From the NCBI RefSeq assembly GCF_014353015.1, contig NZ_CP060704.1:1637001-1701000 (forward strand): 64,000 bases of DNA, written 5' to 3'. This DNA comes from Chitinimonas koreensis. GTDB lineage: Bacteria > Pseudomonadota > Gammaproteobacteria > Burkholderiales > Chitinimonadaceae. Below, piece after piece: positions 46,366 to 55,495 of this stretch. The notes under the pieces were generated by a model. The model searched no databases. It had not been told where the DNA came from and saw nothing but the letters and a program-made list of their open reading frames with translations. The position numbers and the translations under genes were made by a program. Within the stretch, counting starts at the first letter, position 1, and each line of letters starts with the position of its first letter.

Positions 46366-47342
46366 ATGACAAATAACGCGCCCCGACAAATGGATAGATT
46401 GTTCGTCGTCAACGACGTCGCCAATGTGTTCGAGAATCTCAAGGACGAGCTATCGCGCAGATACGAGCTGATCATGATCCTGCGCCGGCCGGGGAAGGCC
46501 GTTTCATGTTCTATCTGCGCGCCTGGCTGAGGCTGGCGCTGTCGAGATCGCCGCGCGATACCGTCTACGTGAACTATGCGCTGCACGCCTTCATTGCCCG
46601 GCTGGCGTTCCGCTCCGGCTATATCGTGCATTGCCACGGCACCGATATCCGCGAAAACATGGCGAACATCTATCGTGGCTTGACGCTCTGGGGGATGGCG
46701 CCGGCCCGTTTCATCCTGTACAGCACGCCCGACCTGGCGCCTATCCTGGCGCGCGAAGGCATCGGCAACGCCTACTTCCTGCCCAATCCCATCCGCTTCC
46801 GCGACGCGGCACCGGCAGCCGCTTCCCATGACGGCGTGAAGGTCCTGTTTGCTTCGAAGCTGGACCGGACCAAGGGCGTCGACATCCTGCTTCCCGCCAT
46901 CCGGCGGGTTGCCGAGCTGGACGGCGTTGCCCAGGTCAGCTATCTCGCCTTCGGCAACGCCGTGCCGGAGCAACTGCCCGCCGCGGCCAATATCCGGCCG
47001 CTGCAGCGCATGGCGTACGAATCCATGCTCGGCGAAATGGCCGATCACGACGTCGTCGTCGGGCAGGTGGCCCTGGGCGCCATCGGCATGACCGAGCTGG
47101 AGGCGATGATGATGGCCAAGCCCGTGATCGCCAAATGGGAGCACGACCAGGCTTACCCCGCGCCGGCGCCCATCCTGCCTGCCGCCGACGCCGAGCGGAT
47201 CGTCGGCCAGGTCGGGCGCCTGTGCGCCGATCCGGCGCTGCGGGAAGCGACGGGGCAGGCATCGCGCAACTGGGTCTTCGACCATCACGGCTCGGAAGCC
47301 GTGGCGAATTTGCTTACCCGCTACATCGAACAGCATCGATGA
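46366..47342 (+). pseudogene. Glycosyltransferase (GT4-like), frame broken once
   Basis: A short N-terminal part (MDRLFVVNDVANVFENLKDE from 46390, or from 46366) runs into a stop. The main part (from MFYLRAWLRLALSRSPRD) is in the -1 frame. One added G in the GGGG run near 46492 joins them as RRPGEGRFMFYL, giving about 317-325 residues. The rest shows a nucleotide-sugar transferase layout: HCHGTDIRENMANIY, VLFASKLDRTKGVDILLPAI and a C-terminal TELEAMMMAKPVIA segment with the usual E near the donor site. It should add one sugar of the repeat unit. Confidence 0.78.
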
Positions 47343-47351
47343 AAGTGCACC

Positions 47352-48611
47352 GTGGATAATCTATTCCGGCAGTCCTCGCTTCGATACGGCATGTTGGTGC
47401 TGATCACGATCGGCGCGATCTTCGTCGACGCGCTGTCGGGATTCGGCCAGGCGGTCGGGGTCGGCATACCGGCCAGCGCGCTGTTCCGCTTCCTGATCGT
47501 TCTGCTGGCGGTCATGTTCCTGCGGGGGCGGAATCTGTTGATCCTGCTGGCGTATATCCTCTGGATGACGCTGTGCTGCTATCTGTGGCTATGGGCCGGG
47601 AATTTCGAAGGCGCGGCGCTGGAAATCCAGTACCTGATGCGGCCGATCTATCCCTTCCTGCTCTATTGGCTCGCATTCTCCTGGCTCGATCGAAATCGCC
47701 AGGATCTGAACTGGCTGACCGGCAAATACGCCTTTGCGCAATTCGCCATCGGCCTGCTGTTCGTCTTCACCTTCGTGACCGGCATCGGCATGCCGACCTA
47801 TGGCGACTACGCATTCGGCCATAAATCGTTCTTCGACGGCGGCAACGACCTGGGCCTGTATACCTTGCTGGTGGCCATCTTCTGCCTGAGCCGCTTCGCC
47901 GCAGGGCAGGGCGTCGTCTACTACCAGGCCAGCCTGGTGGCATTGATCCCGCTGACCCTGCTGGGCACGCGGACCGGCTGGGCCGGCTTTCTCATGATCA
48001 GCGGGCTGGCGATCTACGTCGGCGTCAGGTGCCGGCGTTTCTTCGTCCATCGCCGCCTCGCCGTATCGGCCCTGATCGCCTTCATTTCGCTTCTGCTCGG
48101 CGTCGCGATCTTCCTGTTGGTCAAATTGCTCGAGACCGATCTGTATCTGGCCGAAAAACTGTACGACACGCTGGAAAAGGGCCCGCGCAGCCTGTTGACG
48201 ACCTTTTCCGGGCATTACCTTGCGGAGCGGCCGCTCTGGGGCGAATTCATCGGTTCCGGTCCGGATTTCCACAAGAAGCTCGCCATGAACATGAGCACCT
48301 ATTTCGGCGCGGTCGATCTGAGCGAGCTGAAATACCGTTATGTCGAGCAGGATGCATACGACCTGATCGGTTTCTTCGGCGTCCCCTTTTTCCTGGTACT
48401 GCTGGCGGGTCATCTGTATTTCGCATTCAAGGCGGCCGGCAACTGGCTCAGGTCGCGCAACCTTGCGGATGGGATCCTCCTGTTCGCCGTACTCCTCTTC
48501 CTGATGCATGGCTTTTTCGCCGGACACGCGCTGCTGAGTCCGTTCGTTGCCCATGGAATGGTGGTGATATGGCTGACGATCGCTTTCGGTAATAAAGAGA
48601 AAGGACAATAA
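47352..48611 (+). CDS. Wzy-like O-antigen/exopolysaccharide polymerase
   Basis: The 419-residue membrane protein has about 11 helices and a large periplasmic loop around residues 255-330 (LYDTLEKGPRSLLTTFSGHY). It has the Wzy/O-antigen ligase layout with the motif GTRTGWAGF. It starts with GTG at 47352, ten bases after the glycosyltransferase stop. Sequence conservation in Wzy is low, so the call rests on topology and position. Confidence 0.72.
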   Translation: MDNLFRQSSLRYGMLVLITIGAIFVDALSGFGQAVGVGIPASALFRFLIVLLAVMFLRGRNLLILLAYILWMTLCCYLWLWAGNFEGAALEIQYLMRPIYPFLLYWLAFSWLDRNRQDLNWLTGKYAFAQFAIGLLFVFTFVTGIGMPTYGDYAFGHKSFFDGGNDLGLYTLLVAIFCLSRFAAGQGVVYYQASLVALIPLTLLGTRTGWAGFLMISGLAIYVGVRCRRFFVHRRLAVSALIAFISLLLGVAIFLLVKLLETDLYLAEKLYDTLEKGPRSLLTTFSGHYLAERPLWGEFIGSGPDFHKKLAMNMSTYFGAVDLSELKYRYVEQDAYDLIGFFGVPFFLVLLAGHLYFAFKAAGNWLRSRNLADGILLFAVLLFLMHGFFAGHALLSPFVAHGMVVIWLTIAFGNKEKGQ

Positions 48612-49658
48612 ATGCGCCTGGTCCGATGGTCCGCATACCTGCTGCTGGTCCTGCTGCTGGTTTACGGCTACCGCTCCTATTCCCTGTTCACGCACTTCGG
48701 CCGCGACATCGCGCTGCCGCCGTCGTCCGAGCAGTACTACCATCTCGAGCCGGCATTCTGCCTGGATGCCTGCCGTTCGATCGATACCTCCATCGTCAGT
48801 CAGGACGAGGACGGCGTATACGTCGTCAATTTCGACCGGGTCAAGAATCTGCGCGTGCACGACAAGCGCGTCTATTTCCCCGGCACCATCGGTCAGCTGG
48901 CGCTGACGCATTACGTGCGCCTCAAGCGCTATGGCAACCAGGAAGACAAGAAGGCCTTCCTGGCCAATGTCGACTGGTTGGCCGGCAATATCCGCGAATC
49001 GGGCTGCTGGGACAATCCGATCGATATTTCGGTGACGCCGGGCCGAGTCGTCAAACAGCCGTGGTGCTCGGGCCTGGCCCAGGGCGTGGCGATTTCGGCG
49101 CTGGTACGCGCCTATACCTTGACTCAGGACGATAAATACCTGGGTGTCGCGTTGCATGCTGCGAGGGTATTCCAGCCTGGCGTACCCGATTCGGTGACTT
49201 CCCGGATCCGTCCCGACGCAGTGTGCTACGAGGAAGTCATGGACGCGGGACATCCGACCTGCGTATTGAACGGCTATATTTTCGCGATCTTCGGGCTTTA
49301 CGATCTGACCCGGGTCTCGAGCGATCCGCAGATCAAGGCCTTCTACGACGCCGGCATGCAATCGCTGATCACGCTGACGCCCCAATTCGACTCCGGTTAC
49401 TGGAGCTATTATTCGCTCGATTCGGTGCGTTCCCTGGCGAATCACTACGCCATCGCGTCCCCGAGCTATCAGCGCATTCATGCCGAGATGTACACCGCCC
49501 TGGCGCGCATGGATCCGGCCCCGGTGCTGGAACAGTATCGCCAGGTCCATACCGATTATGCGCACCGCGGCTGGTTCAATATCGTCGTGATTCCGCTCTA
49601 CCTGATGTACCAGGATTTTTCGCTGGCCTACAAATGGTTCCGGCAATTGAAAGAATAA
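48612..49658 (+). CDS. Membrane-anchored D-glucuronyl C5-epimerase family protein
   Basis: The 348-residue protein has one N-terminal membrane helix (about 7-25) and a periplasmic (alpha/alpha) barrel. It shows signatures of the glucuronyl C5-epimerase C-terminal domain: WCSGLAQGVAISALVRAYTL, CVLNGYIFAIFGLYDL, and a Tyr-rich GYWSYYSLDSV-NHYAIASPSY segment near 255-285. Known members turn glucuronate into iduronate within heparan-like polymers. Here the likely substrate is a uronic residue of the exopolysaccharide, acted on in the periplasm. The ATG follows the wzy stop directly, with AAAGGA upstream. Confidence 0.8.
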   Translation: MRLVRWSAYLLLVLLLVYGYRSYSLFTHFGRDIALPPSSEQYYHLEPAFCLDACRSIDTSIVSQDEDGVYVVNFDRVKNLRVHDKRVYFPGTIGQLALTHYVRLKRYGNQEDKKAFLANVDWLAGNIRESGCWDNPIDISVTPGRVVKQPWCSGLAQGVAISALVRAYTLTQDDKYLGVALHAARVFQPGVPDSVTSRIRPDAVCYEEVMDAGHPTCVLNGYIFAIFGLYDLTRVSSDPQIKAFYDAGMQSLITLTPQFDSGYWSYYSLDSVRSLANHYAIASPSYQRIHAEMYTALARMDPAPVLEQYRQVHTDYAHRGWFNIVVIPLYLMYQDFSLAYKWFRQLKE

Positions 49659-49799
49659 AGACGGCGACGATGCGTGCCCGTGCGGTCGCTGCAATGGCAG
49701 GCATGGATTCCGATTCATTGCCTGCCACCTATATGACGCATCGGGTATGGCCAATTCGCTGAATATGATCGAGTCCACTTTTTAGCAAGGAGATTTATT

Positions 49800-50405
49800 G
49801 TGAGTAATTTCTTCGTTCATGCCACGGCAGAAGTGTCCGACAAGGCCGTGATCGGCGAGGGCACCAAGATCTGGAACCTGGCGCAGGTCCGCGAGCGCGC
49901 CCAGATCGGCGCCAACTGCATCGTTTCGAAGAATGTCTACATCGACTTCGACGTCAAGATCGGCAGCCGGGTCAAGGTCCAGAACAATGTGTCGGTCTAC
50001 AACGGCGTGACCATCGAGGATGATGTGTTCGTCGGCCCGGCGGTGACCTTCACCAATGATTTCCGGCCGCGCGCGGTCAACCCGAACTGGAAGGTCACCG
50101 AGACGCTGATCCGGCGCGGTGCCTCGCTGGGCGCCAATTGCACCATCGTGTGCGGCCATACGATCGGCGAGTACGCCATGATCGCGGCCGGCGCCGTGGT
50201 GGCCTGCGACGTGCCCGACCACGCGCTGATGGTGGGCAACCCGGCCCGTGCGATCGGCTATGTGTACAAGGACGGCAACCGTGTGCTACCGCAGCATTTC
50301 CGTGGTATGAGCGCCGAGGGTGGGTTAATCTTCGGCAATCCCGAGAACGACGAAGCGTTGACCTTGCCTGCAGGCAGTGTCCGCCTGGCGGCGCATATCG
50401 GTTGA
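49800..50405 (+). CDS. UDP-3-amino-uronate N-acetyltransferase (WlbB/WbpD family)
   Basis: The 201-residue hexapeptide acetyltransferase starts with GTG (SNFFVHATAEVSDKAVIGEG) and shows FGPAVTFTNDFRPRAVNPNW-like and GHTIGEYAMIAAGAVVACDV segments characteristic of WlbB/WbpD. In Bordetella and Pseudomonas these acetylate the 3-amino group of UDP-GlcNAc3NA. AAGGAG lies nine bases upstream. It is followed by its partner aminotransferase and dehydrogenase. Confidence 0.85.
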   Translation: MSNFFVHATAEVSDKAVIGEGTKIWNLAQVRERAQIGANCIVSKNVYIDFDVKIGSRVKVQNNVSVYNGVTIEDDVFVGPAVTFTNDFRPRAVNPNWKVTETLIRRGASLGANCTIVCGHTIGEYAMIAAGAVVACDVPDHALMVGNPARAIGYVYKDGNRVLPQHFRGMSAEGGLIFGNPENDEALTLPAGSVRLAAHIG

Positions 50406-50431
50406 ATCAGATATTTAGACAGGAGAATCAA

Positions 50432-51529
50432 ATGATTGGTATGGCCAAACCCTTTGTCGGCGAAGAGGAAATCGCGGCTGTCGTCGAGGTGATGAGATCC
50501 GGCATGCTCGCGACGGGCCCGGTGGTGACGCAGTTCGAGAAAGCCTTCAACGACTATATCGGTGCGCAGCATGGCGTCGCCAATGTCAATGGCACTACTG
50601 CACTCCACGTCGCCCTGCTGGGTCTCGGCATCAAGGAAGGCGACAAGGTCTTGACCACGCCATTCACCTTCATCGCCTCCAGCAATTCGATCCTGTTCAA
50701 TCGCGCGATTCCGGTATTCATCGATATCGATCCCAAAACCTACGTGATCGATCCGGACAAGCTCGAGGCATATCTCGAGAAGCATTACGACAGCTCGATG
50801 AAGGCCATTCTGGTCGTCCACCTGTTCGGCCTGGCATGCGACATGCCGCGCATCATGAAGATTGCCGAGCGCTACAACCTGCGCGTGATCGAAGATTGCG
50901 CCCAATCCCATGGTGCCGAGATCGACGGCCGCCGCGCGGGTTCGTTCGGCGATGCCGCGTCTTTCAGCTTCTATCCCACCAAGAACATGATGACCGGCGA
51001 AGGCGGCATCACGCTGTTCCGCAATGGCGATGAAGCGGCGCTGGGCCGCAAGTACGTGAATCACGGCCGCGTCGATCAATACCTGCACGACGTGCTCGGC
51101 TACAACTACCGGATGACCAGCATCTGCGCCGCCATCGGCCTCGAGCAATTGAAGCGCCTGGATGGCTTCAATTCCCGCCGCCGCGCGAATGCCGCCATCT
51201 ACAACGAATCCTTTGCTTCGCTCGATGCGATCGATACGCCTTTCGTGCCGGCAGGTTATACCCACGTTTACCACCAATATACGATCAGCCTGAAGCAAGG
51301 CGACCGGAACGATCTGCAGAAATACCTGGCGGACAAGAAGATCGGCAGCGCAGTGGTGTACCCGTTCAGCATGAACGAGCAGCCCTTCTACAAGGGTGTC
51401 TGCGAATACGACGACGTGTCGATTGCGGAAGCGACGTCGCGCCGTGTCCTGTCGCTGCCGGTCCATCCGATGCTGACCCCGGACGAAGTCCAGACGGTGG
51501 CCTCCGCCGTGACCAGCTACTTTGCCTAA
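50432..51529 (+). CDS. DegT/DnrJ/EryC1 aminotransferase (WlbC/WbpE family)
   Basis: The 365-residue PLP enzyme has TTPFTFIASSNSILF, EDCAQSHGAEIDGRRAG and the PLP lysine in FYPTKNMMTGEGG. WlbC/WbpE enzymes transfer an amino group to the 3-keto UDP-uronate made by WlbA. The start at 50432 follows AGGAGA. It is the middle step of a 3-amino-uronate module. Confidence 0.88.
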   Translation: MIGMAKPFVGEEEIAAVVEVMRSGMLATGPVVTQFEKAFNDYIGAQHGVANVNGTTALHVALLGLGIKEGDKVLTTPFTFIASSNSILFNRAIPVFIDIDPKTYVIDPDKLEAYLEKHYDSSMKAILVVHLFGLACDMPRIMKIAERYNLRVIEDCAQSHGAEIDGRRAGSFGDAASFSFYPTKNMMTGEGGITLFRNGDEAALGRKYVNHGRVDQYLHDVLGYNYRMTSICAAIGLEQLKRLDGFNSRRRANAAIYNESFASLDAIDTPFVPAGYTHVYHQYTISLKQGDRNDLQKYLADKKIGSAVVYPFSMNEQPFYKGVCEYDDVSIAEATSRRVLSLPVHPMLTPDEVQTVASAVTSYFA

Positions 51530-51540
51530 GGAGAGCGACG

Positions 51541-52515
51541 ATGAATCAGGCGAATACTTCCGTGCGGATCGGTGTCGTCGGCGCTGGCAGCATGGGGCGC
51601 AATCACGTCCGCGTTGCGACCGGCCTCAAGCAGATGCATTGCGTGGGCATCTACGATCCGAATCCCGTCACCGGTAACAACGTCGCAGCTTCTTTCGGCA
51701 CCCGCTATTACGACAATTTCGATGCCTTGCTCGGCGATATCGACGCGCTGATCATCGCCGCCCCGACCACCGTGCACTTCGAACTGGCCAAGACGGCCAT
51801 TGCGCGTGGCATCCACTGCCTGATCGAGAAGCCGATCACGGTGACGGTGGCCGAGGCGGAAGAGCTGCTGGCGCTGGCGACCGAGAACGGCGTCGTGCTG
51901 CAGGTCGGCCACGTCGAACGCTATAACCCGGTGTATGCCGAGCTTAAGAAGATTCTCGAGGGCGAAGAAGTCCTGGCGATCAAGGCGAGCCGCCTCAGCT
52001 ACAACGTCAGCCGTGCCAACGACGTCGACGTGGTGCTCGACCTGATGATCCACGACATCGACACCATCAACCAGCTGCTCGGCCGGGATGTCGAGGTCGT
52101 GTCGGCGGTCGGCGGCCGCTATCTTTCGCCCTCGATGGATTACGCCAGTGCGCTGATGCGCTCTTCCAACGGTGCGGTGGCCGAGCTGACGGCGAGCAAG
52201 GTATCGCAGACCAAGAATCGTGAACTGGTCATTTCCTGCAAGGATTGCTTCATCCGCGTCGATTATCTGCGCAAGGAAATCGAAATCTTCCGCCATGCCA
52301 GCGGCAAGTACATCGTCGAGCGCGATGGCGTCCATTACAAGCACGAGGCACTGATCGAGCGGGTTCTGGTGCCGAATATCGAGTCCTTGGTCGCCGAGCA
52401 CCTCAACTTTGCGGAATCGGTGATCGGCAAGGAGACGCCCGTCGTTTCCGGGCACGATGGCCTGGCTGCATTGAAACTGGCAATCGAGGTGCAGAATACA
52501 TGCAAGATCGCTTGA
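51541..52515 (+). CDS. Gfo/Idh/MocA dehydrogenase (WlbA/WbpB family)
   Basis: The 324-residue NAD-dependent oxidoreductase has a Rossmann motif GVVGAGSMGRNHVRV, the EKP motif in HCLIEKPITVTV, and LDLMIHDIDTINQLLG. WlbA/WbpB oxidises C3 of UDP-GlcNAcA, priming it for amination. It lies 11 bases after the aminotransferase gene, and its end overlaps the phosphoglycosyl transferase start by 16 bases. Confidence 0.87.
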   Translation: MNQANTSVRIGVVGAGSMGRNHVRVATGLKQMHCVGIYDPNPVTGNNVAASFGTRYYDNFDALLGDIDALIIAAPTTVHFELAKTAIARGIHCLIEKPITVTVAEAEELLALATENGVVLQVGHVERYNPVYAELKKILEGEEVLAIKASRLSYNVSRANDVDVVLDLMIHDIDTINQLLGRDVEVVSAVGGRYLSPSMDYASALMRSSNGAVAELTASKVSQTKNRELVISCKDCFIRVDYLRKEIEIFRHASGKYIVERDGVHYKHEALIERVLVPNIESLVAEHLNFAESVIGKETPVVSGHDGLAALKLAIEVQNTCKIA

Positions 52516-53090
52516 TCCGATTGGCGGATTTGGTGATTGCGGCGGCGGGGCTGGTGGCCCTGTCGCCGGTCATGATCCTGCTGGTATTCCTGGTCTGGGC
52601 CGACGTCGGGCGCCCGGTCTTCTTTCGGCAGATCCGTTTGGGCAAGGGCGGCGAATCGTTCGAGATGCTCAAGTTCCGCAGCATGCGCGACACGCCGCTG
52701 GCGGATGCGGCCGAGTTGAAGACGGTCAACGAATATTCGATCAAGGTCGTCAACGACCCGCGCATCACCAGGCTGGGCGCCTTCATCCGGAAGACCAGCC
52801 TCGATGAATTGCCTCAGCTGATCAATGTCCTCCGCGGCGATATGTCCATCGTCGGGCCCAGGCCTTGGGTTCCGGTCGAATACGCCAATTTCCCGGAAGA
52901 ATGGTTCGGCCGCCTGAACGTGAAGCCCGGCATTACCGGACTGGCGCAGATCGCAGGCCGTAGCGACCTGCATATGGAAAAGATCATCGCGTGCGATCTC
53001 GAATGGGTCAGGAACCGCTCGCTCGGCACCTATCTGCTGGTGATCTTCAAGACGGCATTTGCCATCGCGTTCGGCAAGAGCGCCTATTGA
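52500..53090 (+). CDS. Small monotopic phosphoglycosyl transferase (PglC-like)
   Basis: The 196-residue bacterial sugar transferase has an N-terminal re-entrant membrane helix (LADLVIAAAGLVALSPVMIL) and only the catalytic core. It carries KFRSMRDTPL, the Asp-Glu dyad in KTSLDELPQL and SIVGPRPW. It starts glycan assembly by moving a phosphosugar onto undecaprenyl phosphate. The compact PglC-like size fits enzymes that use modified amino sugars. The ATG at 52500 overlaps the preceding gene. Confidence 0.9.
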   Translation: MQDRLIRLADLVIAAAGLVALSPVMILLVFLVWADVGRPVFFRQIRLGKGGESFEMLKFRSMRDTPLADAAELKTVNEYSIKVVNDPRITRLGAFIRKTSLDELPQLINVLRGDMSIVGPRPWVPVEYANFPEEWFGRLNVKPGITGLAQIAGRSDLHMEKIIACDLEWVRNRSLGTYLLVIFKTAFAIAFGKSAY

Positions 53091-53191
53091 GCCTGTCTCC
53101 CCGCTGCTGAGCGTCCCGATCGCGGCTATCGGGTCCTGCCGCCTGAGCGTGACCTCGGCCGGCTCGCAGCCCGTCGCCTGCTTTGGCGACC

Positions 53192-53214
53192 GGGTCGCAT
53201 ATCGCATGCGACCC
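53192..53214. terminator. Hairpin between the converging exopolysaccharide arms
   Basis: GGGTCGCAT (53192-53200) pairs with ATGCGACCC (53206-53214) around ATCGC. No T-run. Its place between the 3' ends of two converging transcripts suggests termination. Confidence 0.55.
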
Positions 53215-53229
53215 TTGCGGCCAGAGGCA

Positions 53230-54633
53230 TTAAACCGGGTAGATGCCTTTCATCAGCAGGTCGATCATGTTGGTGATGATCGTCTTGATCCTGTCGCCAT
53301 CCGCGCCGCCGATGCCGGTGCGCGAACCCCAGTCGGTGGACGAGCCGTTGATCACGATGCCCGAGCTCGGACGCTTCTGGAAGGCGATCCAGGTCTGCGT
53401 GGCCTTGCCGTTTTCGGTGCGATACTGCTGCACGTAGTCGTAGCCGATCAGGTGCAGCTTGTGGAATTTGAGCTGGCTGTTGTCGATGACTGGATTGCCG
53501 TCGACATCGCGTCCATTGATCGGGGCACCATCTCCTTCCCGGCTGGGCAGCGAAATGACGTCGCCGGCTTTCAGGTTGAGCCCTGCGAAAATGGGTGAAT
53601 GGGGCGCGGTAATGCGGTAGCCGTCCCAGCCTTCGTCTTTCTTCATGCCATAGCCGGCATTGGCGAAATCGACGCCGATGCTCGCGGTGATCGGATACTG
53701 GAGCGCCGGGCTATTCCAGGTCTTGGTCTGCAGCGGTGTTTCGCCGAGCGGATCCGGATTGCTCTTGTAGCAGATCATCCGGTCGCCATTTTCCGAATAT
53801 CGGACCTGCCACCACATGGTATTGCCCGAAATGATCAGGGCGTGGCCGCCATTGTCGACATAGCGGTCGAAATTCTCCCGGGCCCGCCGGGTCCAGTATT
53901 CGCTATGGCCGACGATGACGAGCAGCTTGGAGCGATCGAAGCGGTCGGGGTTTTCGAGATCGAAATCGCAGATATGGCCGACCGAATACTGCTGGTAGTC
54001 CAATAGCCATTTGTAGAATTCCTCGGCGTATTGGTACTGGCCATTGATGCCCGCCCATGGGCGCAGGAACGATACCTCGGGCGAATGCTGGGGTTCCGGT
54101 GGGCAATACATGCCCGCGCCGCCCAGGGCGTTGTACGCAGCTTCCGTATTGCTGGCGTAGACGACGGTCATCGCCGGATTGCTGGCCCTGGAGGCACGGA
54201 TGATCAGCCTGATGGTATTGCGGCCGTCCCAGAAATAGATGCCGCTCGGCAGGTCCGGCACGGTGATCGGAATTTCATGGGTGTACCCGTAGCCTTCCGA
54301 CCATGGATGGTTGGCGGCCATGGTCTGCGGCTGGACGACCGCGCCGATCCGATAGACTTCCCGTTCGCGCGCGTCGCGGAGGACCAGCTCGGTATTGCCG
54401 GCCTGGGCGGCGTTCAGATAGAGCTTGGCGGTTTCGCCGGGCTCGTAGGATTGCTTGTCGGTATAGCCGTCGTAGATGGCGATATGCGGCTTGGGCGTCG
54501 GGCCGGGCGACGGCGAAGGGGAGGGGCTGGGTAGCGGCTTCGGCGGCGCACTACCGCCGCCGCCCCCTCCGCACGATGCCACGCCCACGCCGAGCGCGGA
54601 GATGATGAAACGACGACGATTATTGTTTTTCAT
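53230..54633 (-). CDS. Exported protein related to N,N-dimethylformamidase large subunit; twin-arginine plus lipobox signal
   Basis: The 467-residue protein opens MKNNNRRRFIISALGVGVAS then CGGGGGGSAPP: a twin-arginine-like motif followed by a lipobox (VASC), then a Pro/Ser linker (PSPSPSPSPGPTPKP). The body resembles the N,N-dimethylformamidase beta-subunit-like domain: PAGIYFWDG-type strands (DLPSGIYFWDGRNTIRL), CDFDLENPDRFD, LVIVGHSEYWTRRARENFD and SGNTMWW. It should be a surface or periplasmic lipoprotein. Its substrate is unknown; position suggests a role with the exopolysaccharide. The family call is moderate. Confidence 0.68.
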   Translation of the reverse strand: MKNNNRRRFIISALGVGVASCGGGGGGSAPPKPLPSPSPSPSPGPTPKPHIAIYDGYTDKQSYEPGETAKLYLNAAQAGNTELVLRDAREREVYRIGAVVQPQTMAANHPWSEGYGYTHEIPITVPDLPSGIYFWDGRNTIRLIIRASRASNPAMTVVYASNTEAAYNALGGAGMYCPPEPQHSPEVSFLRPWAGINGQYQYAEEFYKWLLDYQQYSVGHICDFDLENPDRFDRSKLLVIVGHSEYWTRRARENFDRYVDNGGHALIISGNTMWWQVRYSENGDRMICYKSNPDPLGETPLQTKTWNSPALQYPITASIGVDFANAGYGMKKDEGWDGYRITAPHSPIFAGLNLKAGDVISLPSREGDGAPINGRDVDGNPVIDNSQLKFHKLHLIGYDYVQQYRTENGKATQTWIAFQKRPSSGIVINGSSTDWGSRTGIGGADGDRIKTIITNMIDLLMKGIYPV

Positions 54634-54694
54634 GTTTTATAAATTATTTAGTCGGGCGCCGGATTTATAAATGGCGGGTTTGAATGGGAACAGG

Positions 54695-54723
54695 AAAACG
54701 AGGCATAGCGATGCTATGCCTCG
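54695..54723 (-). terminator. Terminator after the MORN gene
   Basis: CGAGGCATAGC/GCTATGCCTCG (11-bp stem, 3-base loop; 54699-54709 and 54713-54723) is followed on the minus strand by TTTTCC. Outer segments AACAGGAAA and TTTCCTGTT extend the pairing. Confidence 0.85.
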
Positions 54724-54799
54724 AATGTTTCCTGTTTTGGATCGCTGCGCCGCAGCGGGATGCGGACTGGACTGCTGGTGCCGGTCGGGCCTCTGCCTG

Positions 54800-55495
54800 C
54801 TAGCTGCAGGTCTGCCACAGATATAGCTCGTTCCAGAGCTCGATGCGCGGCTGGCTGTACAGCCCCAGTGCCTGCGAGGCTTCGTCCAGTTCGACGACGC
54901 GTGAGGTCGGTCCGCTGGCGACCAGTTTCGCCCGCAGCAGGCCGCGATTGCCGATGCCGTACAGCACTTCGCGGCAGACCGAGACGCCGGCCTGGCTGGT
55001 GGCCTGGGCGACCAGCTCGGACAGCTGCCGTCGCCGCGTTTCCATGAAGCTCTCGCCGTAGCGCAGATCATTGCGCCATTCGCCGATGAATTTGTCGCCA
55101 TTGGCCCAGAAGTAGGCGCCGTAGCCCTCGCGGCGGTCCTTCACGTACTGGCCTTCGAACCACTGGCCGGCCCACGGCGTCTGCTTGCCCCAGCTATAGC
55201 GGCCCCAGCCGTCGCGGTAGTCGTCGCGGAACTCGCCTTCGTAGACGTCACCGGTCTTGGTCCAGGTCTTGCGGCCCACGCCGTGCTTCTTGCCCTTGCT
55301 GAATTCGCCCTCATAGCTGGCCGAGCCGTTGGCGCTGCCATGGCCATCGGCCAGGCCGTCGCGGTCGCAACCGCCTTCGTAGCGGCCTTGCAGCTCCGGG
55401 TCCAGCACCCGGCATTTGCCGGTTTCGGCGGCCATGGCAGGGGCTGCCGACAGGGCCAGGGCCAGCAGGAATCGAGATTGAATGCGGATGATCAT
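54800..55495 (-). CDS. Periplasmic MORN-repeat protein
   Basis: The 231-residue protein has a signal peptide (MIIRIQSRFLLALALSAAPAMA) and about five MORN repeats between residues 38 and 145 (GRYEGGCDRDGLADGHG, YEGEFSKGKKHGVGRKTW, YEGEFRDDYRDGWGRYSW, FEGQYVKDRREGYGAYFW, FIGEWRNDLRYGE). A C-terminal domain with a Cys pair (VCREVL ... WQTCS) follows. MORN repeats bind lipids or proteins. Its ATG overlaps the TGA of the YjbH-PAP2 gene (ATGA), so the two are translationally coupled. Confidence 0.87.
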   Translation of the reverse strand: MIIRIQSRFLLALALSAAPAMAAETGKCRVLDPELQGRYEGGCDRDGLADGHGSANGSASYEGEFSKGKKHGVGRKTWTKTGDVYEGEFRDDYRDGWGRYSWGKQTPWAGQWFEGQYVKDRREGYGAYFWANGDKFIGEWRNDLRYGESFMETRRRQLSELVAQATSQAGVSVCREVLYGIGNRGLLRAKLVASGPTSRVVELDEASQALGLYSQPRIELWNELYLWQTCS

